Below are positions 53,939-64,000 of a stretch of DNA of 64,000 nt, piece by piece. Origin of the DNA: Diogma glabrata (taxonomy: Eukaryota > Arthropoda > Insecta > Diptera > Cylindrotomidae); assembly GCA_963693315.1 (NCBI GenBank), contig OY856188.1, forward strand, positions 244,757,926-244,821,925, written 5' to 3'. Made by a program: the position numbers and the translations under genes. Numbering within the stretch: the stretch's first letter is position 1; every line of letters begins with the position of its first letter. Under the pieces are notes generated by a model. That model saw only the letters and a list, made by a program, of their open reading frames with translations. It was not told the DNA's origin and made no database searches.

Positions 53939-56367
53939 TGTAACGCTCACGTGATGCTCTACATTTTTTTTTTGTCACTACTAAGATTAAACTGTTTTCA
54001 AAAAAAAATTTCTCTGGATTAACCTCACTAAGGTTATTTCGTCTTTAGCCAGGCTAATTGGTCACGAAAAGACATCCAACCCTTAGGCACCCATAATCTT
54101 TTTTTCATACAGTTGATTTATTCGAATATTGTAAAAATAAGCAGACCAATCGAAGCATAATAATATTGTATATATTTTATATCTTTACATATATTTATTC
54201 TACATTCTAATTTTCAAATCTTAGAATTATATTCTACATCTTCATTTATGATGCCCTAGGCTGAAATATTAGTCCACCTTATTTTTCTTTCTCCGAGATC
54301 ATTTCGTGTAGGCGACTCCAGAGGTCCTAGATCACACTACCTGTCGCACAATTGGGATTGAAGCTGAATGAGAGCGGTGAATTTAATTTCGCATTGCTGT
54401 CCATCAGATTATCACCTTCATGTTCTGAAATTATAAGAAACGTAATCAAACTACATTGCAAAGCATTTTCTAAAATTCACCTCTTAACTTATCTGAAGTG
54501 GCAATCCTTTTGATGCTGGAGGGCAGCGGTGGATCAACAGGCACTATCCTCATTAGAATTAAATGTCAGATGATCGAAAATCTAGGTTAATCAGTCTGAA
54601 CAATCGGAATGATGATACTTGGACGGTTTATTATGCTTCTACGATGATTACCGAGTTAATGTTGGACTGGGCTACGGTTTTGAAGACCAATTGTCTCGTT
54701 AATACACACATATATATATGAAGTAAAATAAAATAAACTACAACGAAACTTGATATATTATTCTATTATTGAATTATCTAAGGAGTGTATATGTATGTGT
54801 ACTTACCCCGGGTATATTATCTAACTACTGATTCGTATTATAATCCTGAAACGATTGAAAAAAGTATATTTTTATTTTAGTTATTTTGTTGATGTCAACT
54901 GACATTGGAAATTTATTATAATTGACAGTCCTAGGTGTCTGCAATATGATAACAATTTTATAATAGCGCCTAGACGTTGGCACAAGTTTTTTGTTGTTGT
55001 TGCCAGCTTACATTAATTTTTTTCTTCTATCGGTTGTCGCACTTTGAATTTTTTTTTGTGTGAGAGATTCTCATATTAGAGAGGAAATTAAATAAAAAAG
55101 GAGATGAAGAGGCTATTTAAGGGAACGAAAAAGACATGTGCCGGCGAGTTGGTGAAAAAAATCTAAAATGTTAACTAGCAATTAAAGTTGAATAACAAAA
55201 TAAAAAAAAATTATGTCTTCTTGGATATAATAGTGATAAGCTAAGTCAAATATCTTTATCTAAGTGTAATTGTGAAATTATCGCTCAAATTCATTTCAGG
55301 GTGGAAATAAAGGAGATTGATACACATATTAAAGAATTTTTATTTTTTTATACAATTGTAGTGTGAGCAAATAGCATGGTGCCGCCATCAATTAATTAAA
55401 ACATCATTGGTATTTGATCGCCATATTTGATACGCTGCCTACGTGGCGGGGTGGTACGACGATTGCACCAAATTAGGTTGAACCCGTTGATCATTTATGT
55501 TACAACACATTAGTTCAGCAACCTAGTAGCTACGAGTTATAGTCCAGTATTATTTGGGTGAATATATGTTACATTGTGCCGCAACCAATAGCCACTATTA
55601 AGTCAAATTACAACCAATATATATATTATTTATGTTACAACGCATCAGTTCAGCAACCTAGTAGCTACGAGTTATAGTCCAGTATTATTTGGGTGAATAT
55701 ATGTTACATTGTGCCGCAACCAATAGCCACTATTAAGTCAAATTACAACCAATATATATATTATTTATGTCACAACGCATCAGTTCAGCAACCTAGTAGC
55801 TACGAGTCATAGTCCAGTATTATTTGGGTGAATATATGTTACATTGTGCCGCAACCAATAGCCACTATTAAGTCAAATTACAACCAATATATATCATTTA
55901 TGTTACAACGCACCAGTTCAGCAACCTAGAATATACGTAAGCATTCATAACGAGTTGTAGCTCAGTATTGTTGAAGTGAATGTATGATACATCGTGCCGC
56001 CACCAATTGTCACTAATAATTCAAATTACAACAAATACATCATCTAAATTGAATCTGCTTATCACTACAACACACAAGAGGATCAACTAACCCGCAATGT
56101 GCTGCTAAATAAATTGGAAGGAAGATGAGTCTTGCCAGACACATCCAGGAGGTAAGGTTGCACAATAATATTACTATGTGATTTGCCATTAAATAAGCCT
56201 TGCCTTGTTGAGGAGATGTATCCGACCCTAAACCTCTTACTTTTAGTATTTAAAGAAAAACAAAAAAAATAAAGTAAAGCTAGGCCTGTTATGACCCTGC
56301 CAACCGACTACAGCTGTTCTTCATAACCGTGCATTAACAGGCAAGAATTAATAACCCGATTCTTACA
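53939..56367 (+). repeat. 3' LTR (2429 bp) of the Ulysses-like element
   Basis: Near-identical to the 5' LTR, with the same 135-bp internal repeats, and followed by the second AAAT copy. No convincing polypurine tract is evident just before it (AGGAAG lies about 30 bases upstream). Confidence 0.95.
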
Positions 56368-56371
56368 AAAT

Positions 56372-58275
56372 GTAGTGTTATTTATAATATTTTTCAACTG
56401 TTCGTCCGTTTGTTGCAAATCTGCGATACGAGTTTGTAAATTGGTTGTAGGCATATCGATTGTTTCGATTCGTGATAGTGCATCTGCAACAACATTGTTA
56501 GTTCCTGAAATATGCCTAATGTTAGTCGAAAATTGTCCGATAAAATCTAATTGTCGTATTTGTCTAGGAGATGCTTTATCGGGTTTCTGATGAAAAGCGA
56601 ACGTTATGGGTTTGTGGTCGGTTAGAATTTCAAATGGGCGTCCTTCCAAAAAATGTCGGAAGTGTTTGATGCCAAGGTAAATTGCCAACAGTTCGCGGTC
56701 GTAAGTGCTATGTTTACGTTGCGCGTCTGAGAGTTTTTTAGAAAAAAAACCTAGAGGTTGCCAATTGTTTTCAACTTGTTGTTGTATAACCGCTCCAAGT
56801 GCTTCATTGGATGCATCGACCATTAGTGAAATTTGAGCGTTAACCGACGGGTGTGCTAATAATGTAGCTTCTGCTAAAGCATTTTTAACGTTTGCAAATG
56901 CAATGCGTGCTTCAGGTGACCATTCAATTTTTGTTCTGTCATTTTTTTTATTTCCTACGACATATTTTTGCAATGGTATTTGAATAAACGCAGCATTTTT
57001 CATGAACCGTCTATAAAAATTGGTCATGGCAAGAAAACGACGTAAACCGCGTACATCAGTAGGTTCTGGGAACTCTGTGATTGCGGAAACCTTGTCTGGG
57101 AGTGGTTTAATGCCATCTTTATTGATGAGATGACCTAAAAATTTAACTTCTGGCTCGCCTAGTACGCATTTGTTCACGTTTATTATGATGCCGTATGTTC
57201 GTAAACGTTCGAATAGTATGCGAAGATGCAACAAATGTTGTTTATCATTTTCAGATGCGATTAAAATATCATCTAGATAAATGAAAACGAAGTCCAATTC
57301 GGATAAAATTTGTTGCATAAAGCGTTGAAACGTTTGGGCCGCGTTTCTCAGGCCAAACGTCATTTTGACGAATTCAAATAAGCCGAAAGGTGTTATTATT
57401 GCCGTTTTTGGAATGTCACGTGTTTCGACTGGTATTTGATAATATGCGCGTACTAGGTCAATAACTGAAAATATTTTTTTGTTATGTAGCAGATGATTGA
57501 AATCTTGAATGTGGGGTATCGGATATCGATCTGGTAACGTTTTAGCGTTAAGTTCTCGATAGTCCCCACATATCCGATATTCACCGTTAGGCTTTTTAAC
57601 TAAGTGCAGTGGGCTTGCCCATTGTGATTTTGATGGACGGCAGATTCCATTGTTCATCATCATTTCGAATTCCAATTTTGCTACTTGTAGTTTTTCAGGA
57701 TCGAGTCTGCGAGGTTTTCTAGATACTGGTTGTCCAGTCGTTTCGATATAATGTGTCACGTTATGTTTTGTTGTGGTAGATTTTTGAATCGGTATTGTGA
57801 TATCTTTGAATTCTAGTAATAAGTTTGAAAATTGGGATGAATGTTTGAAAAACATTGTGTTAATAGTGGGCGTATTGGAACAGATGATTTCGCCGATAAT
57901 TTTGAGGTTTGTGATTTCATCTCTTAAATTTTTGTTTTTTAAATCGACTAATAAACCAAAATGTTCCAAAAAGTCTGCTCCTAGAATGGGCTTATTGACG
58001 CTGGCCACTATAAATTTCCACGGAAAATCTCTTCGTAAACCAAGATCAACGCACAATGCTTTCGTCCCAAATGTCTCAATGACGGAACCATTTGCGGCGA
58101 AAAGATTGTATTTGAATGTGTGTTGTTTTGGTTCATTTGAAAAGTGTGCAGGAATGACAGAAATATCTGCTCCGGTGTCGACTAAAAAATGTATGTTATT
58201 TTTTTTATCCGTAATTACTAGACGACGGTTATCTGAATCGCCGGTTGTACCCGTCGTGTCTAACAACTGGCGATT
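56372..58275 (-). pseudogene. CsRn1-like pol: protease, RT and RNase H, cut before integrase
   Basis: The protease has [16 protein letters not shown] motifs are [28 protein letters not shown] and [12 protein letters not shown]. RNase H has [34 protein letters not shown] and [10 protein letters not shown], and the sequence then reaches VADALSRIE. The frame overlaps the end of gag in a different frame, so normal expression needs a frameshift. It is open up to the AAAT insertion point and resumes in the integrase segment ending at 44836. Apart from that insertion no lesion is visible. Confidence 0.93.
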
Positions 58276-59420
58276 TAGTTTTCCTCAAGTGTTTTGGTAG
58301 TTGTATCCCTGTAACTACAAGGTTGTATACACTTTTTTGCCCTTGCTTGAAATTTGTTGTGATACCAACAAATTTCTTTGGAGTAGCTGTGATCGCGTGA
58401 TCTTGTTCTCCTATTTTTGTATCCAGGAGATTTGTTACGGGATTCACGGGTTGCTTTAAAATAAGATTTGTGGCTATTTATTTCGTGAATTTGTTTTGCC
58501 ATGAGGTCTAATCGCCTCTCGATTGCGACTAAAGTTGTATTTTCTGACGGTGTATTTATATTTGGGGTGTTAGGATACGTGATTGCATTAATTTGATTAA
58601 AATTGGTGTATTCGTGTAATTTATCAGCAAGTTGTCCTAAAGTGTTAAGGTCACCCTGGGCGGTAGAAACACTCAACTTGATTTGCGTTGGCAATCGTTG
58701 TAGCCAAATGTTTTTTAAAAATAACGGACTAATTTCGTCTTGTGCCAAATTTTGCATTTTCCGTAATAGTTGTGATGGGCGTTCGTCCCCTAGACTCAAT
58801 CCCGACATTAATCTATTTATCCTGTTTGTTTCCGTGCTAGAAAACAAAGAAATCAATCTAGCTTTCAAGGTTTTGTATTTATCTGATACATTTGGGTTGG
58901 TTATAATATCTGAAATGTCTGGTAAAATGTTTTGTTCGAGTGAAGCAACGATCATGTGAAACCGTGTCTCATCTTCCACCACATGATTTATATGGAATAT
59001 TGATTCCACGTATGCAAAATAAGTGTCAGCTTGGTTTTTCCAAAATTTTGGAATTGCTGGAATTTTTTGCGTATTTACATTCGTGGTGGAGACATTAGTG
59101 GAATGTGGTTGATCAGATAGATCGATGAAAGGGTTTTGTCGTAGTTCGTGGGTCACATCAGATTTTTCGCTTTTTATATTCAACGTTGGTTCTAAATTTG
59201 TGGGGTTTGTTTCGAAAATTGATAAATCTATTATCGGAACATTCGTGTCCTTAGTGTGTGGTTCGGCTGTATCACGCACTGTTTTGTTTTTTACGGGTGA
59301 ATGCCCCAAAAACATTTTTACAACCGTACAATGTTTTCGCGTAAAAAAAATAATAATGAGGATACGATTTCGCGTAACAGAAAGATGGTTCACAAATGGA
59401 TTACACTTATATAATTTCAA
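58275..59420 (-). CDS. Gag of the CsRn1-like element, CHCC-type zinc finger
   Basis: The frame gives up to 381 residues; the real initiator may be the internal methionine in [11 protein letters not shown] Gag core lies around 125-260, with [20 protein letters not shown] and [17 protein letters not shown]. Near the C-terminus is [18 protein letters not shown], a C-x3-H-type finger found in CsRn1-clade elements in place of the normal CCHC knuckle. Gag stops at 58275, and the pol frame overlaps its end. Confidence 0.9.
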   Translation of the reverse strand: MKLYKCNPFVNHLSVTRNRILIIIFFTRKHCTVVKMFLGHSPVKNKTVRDTAEPHTKDTNVPIIDLSIFETNPTNLEPTLNIKSEKSDVTHELRQNPFIDLSDQPHSTNVSTTNVNTQKIPAIPKFWKNQADTYFAYVESIFHINHVVEDETRFHMIVASLEQNILPDISDIITNPNVSDKYKTLKARLISLFSSTETNRINRLMSGLSLGDERPSQLLRKMQNLAQDEISPLFLKNIWLQRLPTQIKLSVSTAQGDLNTLGQLADKLHEYTNFNQINAITYPNTPNINTPSENTTLVAIERRLDLMAKQIHEINSHKSYFKATRESRNKSPGYKNRRTRSRDHSYSKEICWYHNKFQARAKKCIQPCSYRDTTTKTLEEN

Positions 59421-59942
59421 TATAATTTTAAATGAATTTTGATTTGATGAAAAAATTATTTGATAAGAAAAAATTTTAGGTTAATTTTGCTGTATTTTCT
59501 TACATTAGGTAAGTTTTTTAAGTAAGAAATTTACTTAAAATATTATTATTTTTGTTTAATTAAATGAATTTAGTTGTCTAAGTTTTATTATTTAATTAAT
59601 AATAATTAGTTTAGATATATTAGAATTCTAATTATGTTAAGCTTATTATAATTTTAAAATGTTTGTCTGACCTTGATTGATATAAATCCACTGCAAAAAA
59701 ATGCATCTATGTTCATCCATTTGTAAATTTTTGGTTGTTAAATGAGAATTTGTTGAAAACTTGATGTTGACCTTGTGTGGTTAATTATGTTGCTAAATAG
59801 GCTGATTGATGTCATTTCGATTCTTTAATTTTGATGCTTTTTTGCTATGAAAGTTGTCCGGTGAAATATTTTCTTGATGTTAAATTTTAATAATTCAGCC
59901 ACATGTATTTTCCCTTTATTGTATGTATAATAATTTTGTGTT

Positions 59943-59959
59943 CAAGTCGCGCGTCACCA
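59943..59959 (-). promoter_or_regulatory. Probable primer binding site of the CsRn1-like element
   Basis: On the minus strand TGGTGACGCGCGACTTG lies about a dozen bases after the 5' LTR. It resembles the tRNA-Trp primer site used by CsRn1-clade elements (TGGTGAC...CGAC), with differences. Confidence 0.5.
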
Positions 59960-59971
59960 TTTTATATGGGG

Positions 59972-60323
59972 TGTATCCATATAATTAATACAATAATTGA
60001 TTTTACTTAAATTCCAATACAATTTGTTTATTTATGACTCCAGTTTATTTGATTTACATACAATAAAACATTATTATATTAATATTACAATTTTAACGAA
60101 CATTATTATTTTCATGTTAAAATGACATCTTACCTATTCAAGTTATGAATTAAGAGAGAGAATATTTCTATATATTTTACGAATAATAAAATGTAAACGA
60201 AAAAGAGAGAAGAAAAGAAATTACTCTTCCGTTTGTTTCTCCATCATTCTGTTTTGCCTATCGACCACAGTATTGTAAGTGTACGTTAAAACTGTGTTGA
60301 GACGGACCCTGTGAACCGCCACA
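59972..60323 (-). repeat. 5' LTR of the CsRn1-like element
   Basis: 352 bp, matching 43135-43486 closely along the whole length. Confidence 0.92.
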
Positions 60324-61499
60324 AATTCTATAATATCTCATTAGAAGTATGTTATATTACCGTTCTGCATAAAAAGTAATATTTGGTAAATTCTCATCAC
60401 GACTACATAGCAGACGTCGATCTTTTTAACAATATTCTGAACACACTTCTGCATAAGTGTTCAGATAGAGACAGATGACGTCTTCAATGGTATTGTGCTC
60501 TTGCATTATTTGTAATTGCCAGTTTCATTTTCAAAAAACATTAAGTTCAAGAAAACAATACATAAACCTACGACAAACATGAGCGTTTTGATACATGAAA
60601 TGTAAATCTAGTTGACTGTATATACGTATATACATATAGATATATTAATTCCGAACTACGGTCTAAAACACATAAATACCAATCATTTTGAACAACACAA
60701 TAGTCGCGTTTTATCTTCGAACTGGCTATCCAGGACAAAATATTGGTAAAATACAGGGAGATTTTTAGAACTAAATTGTAGCTAGCTTCAAGTGAATATT
60801 TTGACAATCGCCATAAATGTTTGTTTACGCTTGTGTTATATTTGTTTATTTCATGAAGAGCCATATATTTTATATTTAAACGACGAGATTCGAACTAAAA
60901 AATAAAATTAAATTAAAGATTAAATTTAATTTTTTGTTTTCTACGTATATACGTATGTACATATATGTAATGTTTTTGACATCTAAAAATAAACATACAT
61001 GAAGATAGTGTTAATTTAAAAAATAGTACTAAAAATGTCCCATTGTTTATTTCCCTCACCTGTTCTGAACTGCTCTCGATAAAACACAAGATTTGTTGCG
61101 AACTGGTAAAAATAAATTTAATTTGCCAATTTATTTTAAAGAGATTAATTAAAATGGATGGATAAACGATAAATATTTAATATTTATGCAATCAAAATTG
61201 AAATAATTTTAATTTGAACGAAAAAATATAAATAAAACGATCGCTGTCTCGGACAGTTGTCCGAAGAAAAAACGCGACTAATGTAAACATCAATTTAACT
61301 ATATTTAAATATTTTCGAAGTTAAATTTGAAAAAAATTTTTGATGTTATTTTGAAATCTTAAATAAACAAATCACATTGGTGTAATTGTGTTTTTTGACA
61401 TAATGGCGTTAGCAACAAAAGAATTCATTTTATTTTATCACTAACCAAAAGTCAGTGTTAACTTTTCAGTTTTAACATTTCACTAATTTAGATTTTTTT
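60324..61499. other. AT-rich stretch without supported gene
   Basis: A 98-codon minus-strand frame (60864-60568) lacks recognisable features. CTGAACAC and GTGTTCAG at about 60448-60470 form a small hairpin. Nothing else stands out. Confidence 0.4.
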
Positions 61500-64000
61500 A
61501 CGGTGAAGTGATAAAAAATTTATCACTACACCGCTTCACAGTTACAGAATTTGGCTGCTGGTCATATAGTTATTTAAGATGCGTCACCAACCGGATCATA
61601 ATTAGGATGGATCTGGTGCTGCGCGGTAGTTTAACCTCTTCCGCAGCGACTTGTGGCGGCTTACTCTTGAGATCTCGATTTGGAACGTAGTTCTTTATTG
61701 TGTCCTCAACAACGTTCGTGTGAATCGTTTTTAAGCCCGTTTTATACGTCAGCTCGTCAATGTTATCTGTTACTTTGTTGTTTCTGAAATTACTTAAGAA
61801 AAATTTCGCAGTACGACAATTATGTCTCAAGGTGGGGTGGTTGTGCTTAAGGTGTCATGGCAGGGATGTTGCTCTTTCTGACAGGCCCATAGATATTGTT
61901 TGGTGAGCATTTCATTGTGTTGACGGACCGGCAATATGTTACATTCTTGGTGCAGGTGATTTCGGTGAGCCATCAAATGACATCCGGTTGTTGTTCGCAC
62001 CTCTGCGTTTTGTGTTACTTGTAACTTATTCAAGTGAGTGTCAGCGACTTGCAGTGTCCATATGGGTGCAGCGTAATTATGTTGTTATGATTGTTTCTTT
62101 ATCTTTCTCCCATGTACTGCCAGCCAGCCAGTGCTTTCAAAGCATTGTTCCTGTTTTTCAATCTCGCGTTCACCTGTTGAGCATGAGCATTGAATTTAAG
62201 CAGTGGATCAAATGTGACCCTAGCAGTCTCGGATTTTTTACTGTGGGAATAAGCACGTTGTCAATGCAGATGTTGAGTGTTGTGTTCACCTCCTTCGTCC
62301 ATGTAGTGAAAAGTGTAGATGTTGACTTTTCGGTGGAAAGTTTCAGTTTTCTGGTTTTAAACCATTCGTTTAGGATGTTAAGGTAGGTGTTCAGAGCATT
62401 AGTGAGGTTCGGTCTGCATATGACGTGATGGGTATTCCTTCTGGTGGGTAAGTTGCTTAGGTAGAGATTGAATACTGAAGGTAAGAGAACTCGACCTTTT
62501 GGGACTCCTTGTTTGATCACTCTCATCTTAGATTTGGAGTTACGGAACTCAACGTATGTTTGTCGGCCTCTTAGGTAGTTGCACAACCAGCGCTTTATTA
62601 AACCTGGTAGATTGGTGTTAAATATATCATTTAATAGTTCAGCGTGCGACACTGTTATCGAATGTTTTGACAGGTCGAGCGCAACTAATATTGTTCTGGC
62701 ACAAGGTTGTTTTTGGTTCCATCCATCACTGATTTGATCTTGGATCTTGTGAAGAGCGGTGGGTGTACTATGTGCTGTCATAAAGCCATGTTGGTGAGGC
62801 GTCAAATTGCAAGATCTGGATAACCGAGGTAACGGAAGTGCTTCAATCAGTTTTGCAACCGATGAAAGGATGGAGATCGGTCTGTAAGATTATTCCTTCT
62901 CTTCAAGTTTTCCAGGCTTTCAAGATGAGGCTTATTCTTGCTGTTTTCAAGATGTTTGGTATCTAAAGAGTATTTAGCGATGTGTTGAGTGTGGTAGTGA
63001 GAAAGTTTAATCCTTTGTGTCCAATGTTTTTTAGCATGATGGCTGAGATGCCGTCGGGTCCAATAGCTTTGGATGGCTTAGTTTTCTTTATAGTATTCTT
63101 TATAACTTCTTCTTCGGAGAATATGATATCCTCTAGATGTTCAGTATTTACTTTGCGCGGATGTCTCAATACTGACCTTGTTTTCTTTTCATGTTTACTT
63201 GGCTTTTCTGTAAACTGTGTGTTAATTTTGGTAGCGCATTTCCTTTGGTTTTCGGTTGGGATATCATTGAAGGAGATCATGCAGTTGTTTGTTATCCGGT
63301 TGTCGAGGGTGAGTTAAGCCTTTTATGACCTTCCAGAGACTTTTACTTGGGCCAAAGCTTGACTTGCTCACTAGCTATCTCCATTTATTACGTTTGTGTT
63401 CCGTGACTAGCTTATTTATTTGGTTGTTTAGTTCATTAATTCTAGTGTCGGCTGGATCTGCCTTGCGGATGTCATCTCTTAATGTTGAAAGAATACAAGC
63501 CTCCTGTGGGAAGTTTGGTTTCACCTTTTGTATTCTGCCGGCTGGTATGAGACCATTGCAGTTTAATTGCATTACTTTCACATCGCTTGGGGTTTCCGGA
63601 TGTGTGTTCATTCGCATTGTGTTCTGGTGCGACATCGTGCTTGATTGTTGATCTGATGTCTGGCAACATGGCGCTATATAATTTTTGGTCCATTGCTTAT
63701 GTGTGGCAAGGCCTGAGCAGTTCTTGAGATGACACCATACCTTACAACTGTTACACTGTAAGGATGCAGTGTTTGCCCTTAAACTGTTTTTACATATTGT
63801 ACAGTGCCATGTTTTAGTTGGTCCAGGGTTTCTTTCAATACCAGCCATGACGAGGAGAGTTTGAAGCAGTGAGGCCAGTGACAGCTGTTTCTTTATCCAA
63901 AAAATCGTTGAAATTGTTGTGGTGGTCCTTGGTCGGAACTGCGTTCCGAGTACTTCTGGGGCATAGACCCGTCCATCCTGAGAAGCGAGGTAATTAATCC
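61500..64000 (-). mobile_element. Decayed non-LTR element: ORF with zinc finger, partial EN and RT
   Basis: The copy runs from about 64000 (5' untranslated part) to about 61500. It starts MAGIERNPGP and has a PHD-like cysteine-histidine finger (WHCTICKNSL, CNSCKVWCHLKNCSGL). The endonuclease is only begun (MQLNCNGL) before the sequence jumps to the pre-RT helix. Then come KPSKAIGPDGISAIML, ILVALDLSKHSITVSHAELL and IKQGVPKGRVLLPSVFNLYL. The catalytic YADD box is missing. The C-terminal part has PPQVAAEEVKLPRSTRSI. Frameshifts occur between segments. Confidence 0.85.

Larger units (their letters stand above)
44837..56367 (+). mobile_element. Complete Ulysses-like Ty3/gypsy element with 2.43-kb LTRs
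   Basis: LTRs lie at 44837-47266 (2430 bp) and 53939-56367 (2429 bp). Both start TGTAACGC and end CTTACA. Compared by eye they differ only in one A-run (nine against eight A's, near 47160 and 56262). AAAT is duplicated at 44833-44836 and 56368-56371. The PBS at 47270-47287 matches a tRNA-Lys end. Gag and pol are both intact. Very long LTRs with a tRNA-Lys primer recall the Ulysses element of Drosophila virilis. The element has inserted into the pol of an older gypsy element. Confidence 0.95.
43135..60323 (-). mobile_element. CsRn1-like Ty3/gypsy element, split by a Ulysses-like element
   Basis: The element has 352-bp LTRs at 43135-43486 and 59972-60323 (plus-strand ends TGTATCC and CGCCACA). 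On the minus strand: LTR, primer site, gag (59420-58275), pol up to RNase H (58275-56372), then the interrupting element 44837-56367, then integrase (44836-43534), a purine tract with GGTGGGGGAG, and LTR. The gag zinc finger is of CHCC rather than CCHC type, a known mark of the CsRn1 clade. No matching target duplication was found at the outer ends. Confidence 0.9.

Noticed and set aside
53782..56367. Search for an env gene downstream of pol in the Ulysses-like element
   Set aside because: Only about 157 bases separate pol from the LTR, and the LTR has no long ORF.
60568..60864. 98-codon minus-strand frame between the gypsy element and the terminal LINE
   Set aside because: No domain, signal or conserved pattern, and the surrounding DNA looks like noncoding AT-rich sequence.

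Overview
The window is AT-rich eukaryotic DNA, almost certainly from an insect. The evidence is short GT-AG introns, animal-type Ty1/copia, Ty3/gypsy, RTE-like and jockey-like retroelements, and two cellular genes of animal families. Most of the sequence is transposable-element material of different ages. I cannot name the species.

Layout. 1-1468: 3' end of a Ty1/copia element with its LTR. 1672-2191: a foldback element. 2560-11326 (+): a spliced gene that I read as the kinetochore protein CENP-C. It has a C-terminal Mif2/CENP-C cupin and a 6.2-kb intron full of LINE, SINE-like and tandem-repeat debris. 11330-19500: repeats, including a small palindromic element, a 2.1-kb inverted repeat, a MITE and LINE remnants. 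19555-21250 (-): a six-exon CtIP/RBBP8 (Sae2-family) gene. 22185-25440: a decayed jockey-like LINE that carries a 150-bp retro-insertion with a 12-bp target duplication. 25440-28844: hairpins, a degenerate RT fragment and AT-rich DNA.

28845-37406 is a complete RTE-like LINE on the minus strand with a 13-bp target duplication. It is split by a 5.2-kb LTR retrotransposon (30013-35224; 341-bp LTRs, CTTA duplication) whose pol runs from protease straight to integrase with no reverse transcriptase. 37430-39370: ~285-bp repeats interrupted by a LINE fragment. 40559-41476: two small candidate genes in divergent orientation.

43135-60323 is a CsRn1-like gypsy element on the minus strand. A complete 11.5-kb Ulysses-like gypsy element (44837-56367, plus strand) has inserted into its pol. 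The inner element has 2.43-kb LTRs that appear to differ only by a homopolymer step, a tRNA-Lys-type primer site, intact gag and pol joined by a TAATG overlap, and an AAAT duplication. It is the best candidate for a recently active element here. 61500-64000 is a decayed LINE on the minus strand.

The two recognised cellular genes act in chromosome biology: CENP-C links centromeric nucleosomes to the kinetochore, and CtIP starts DNA-end resection. Apart from proximity (about 8 kb apart, convergent), nothing in the sequence connects them. I found no CRISPR array, operon or bacterial system.
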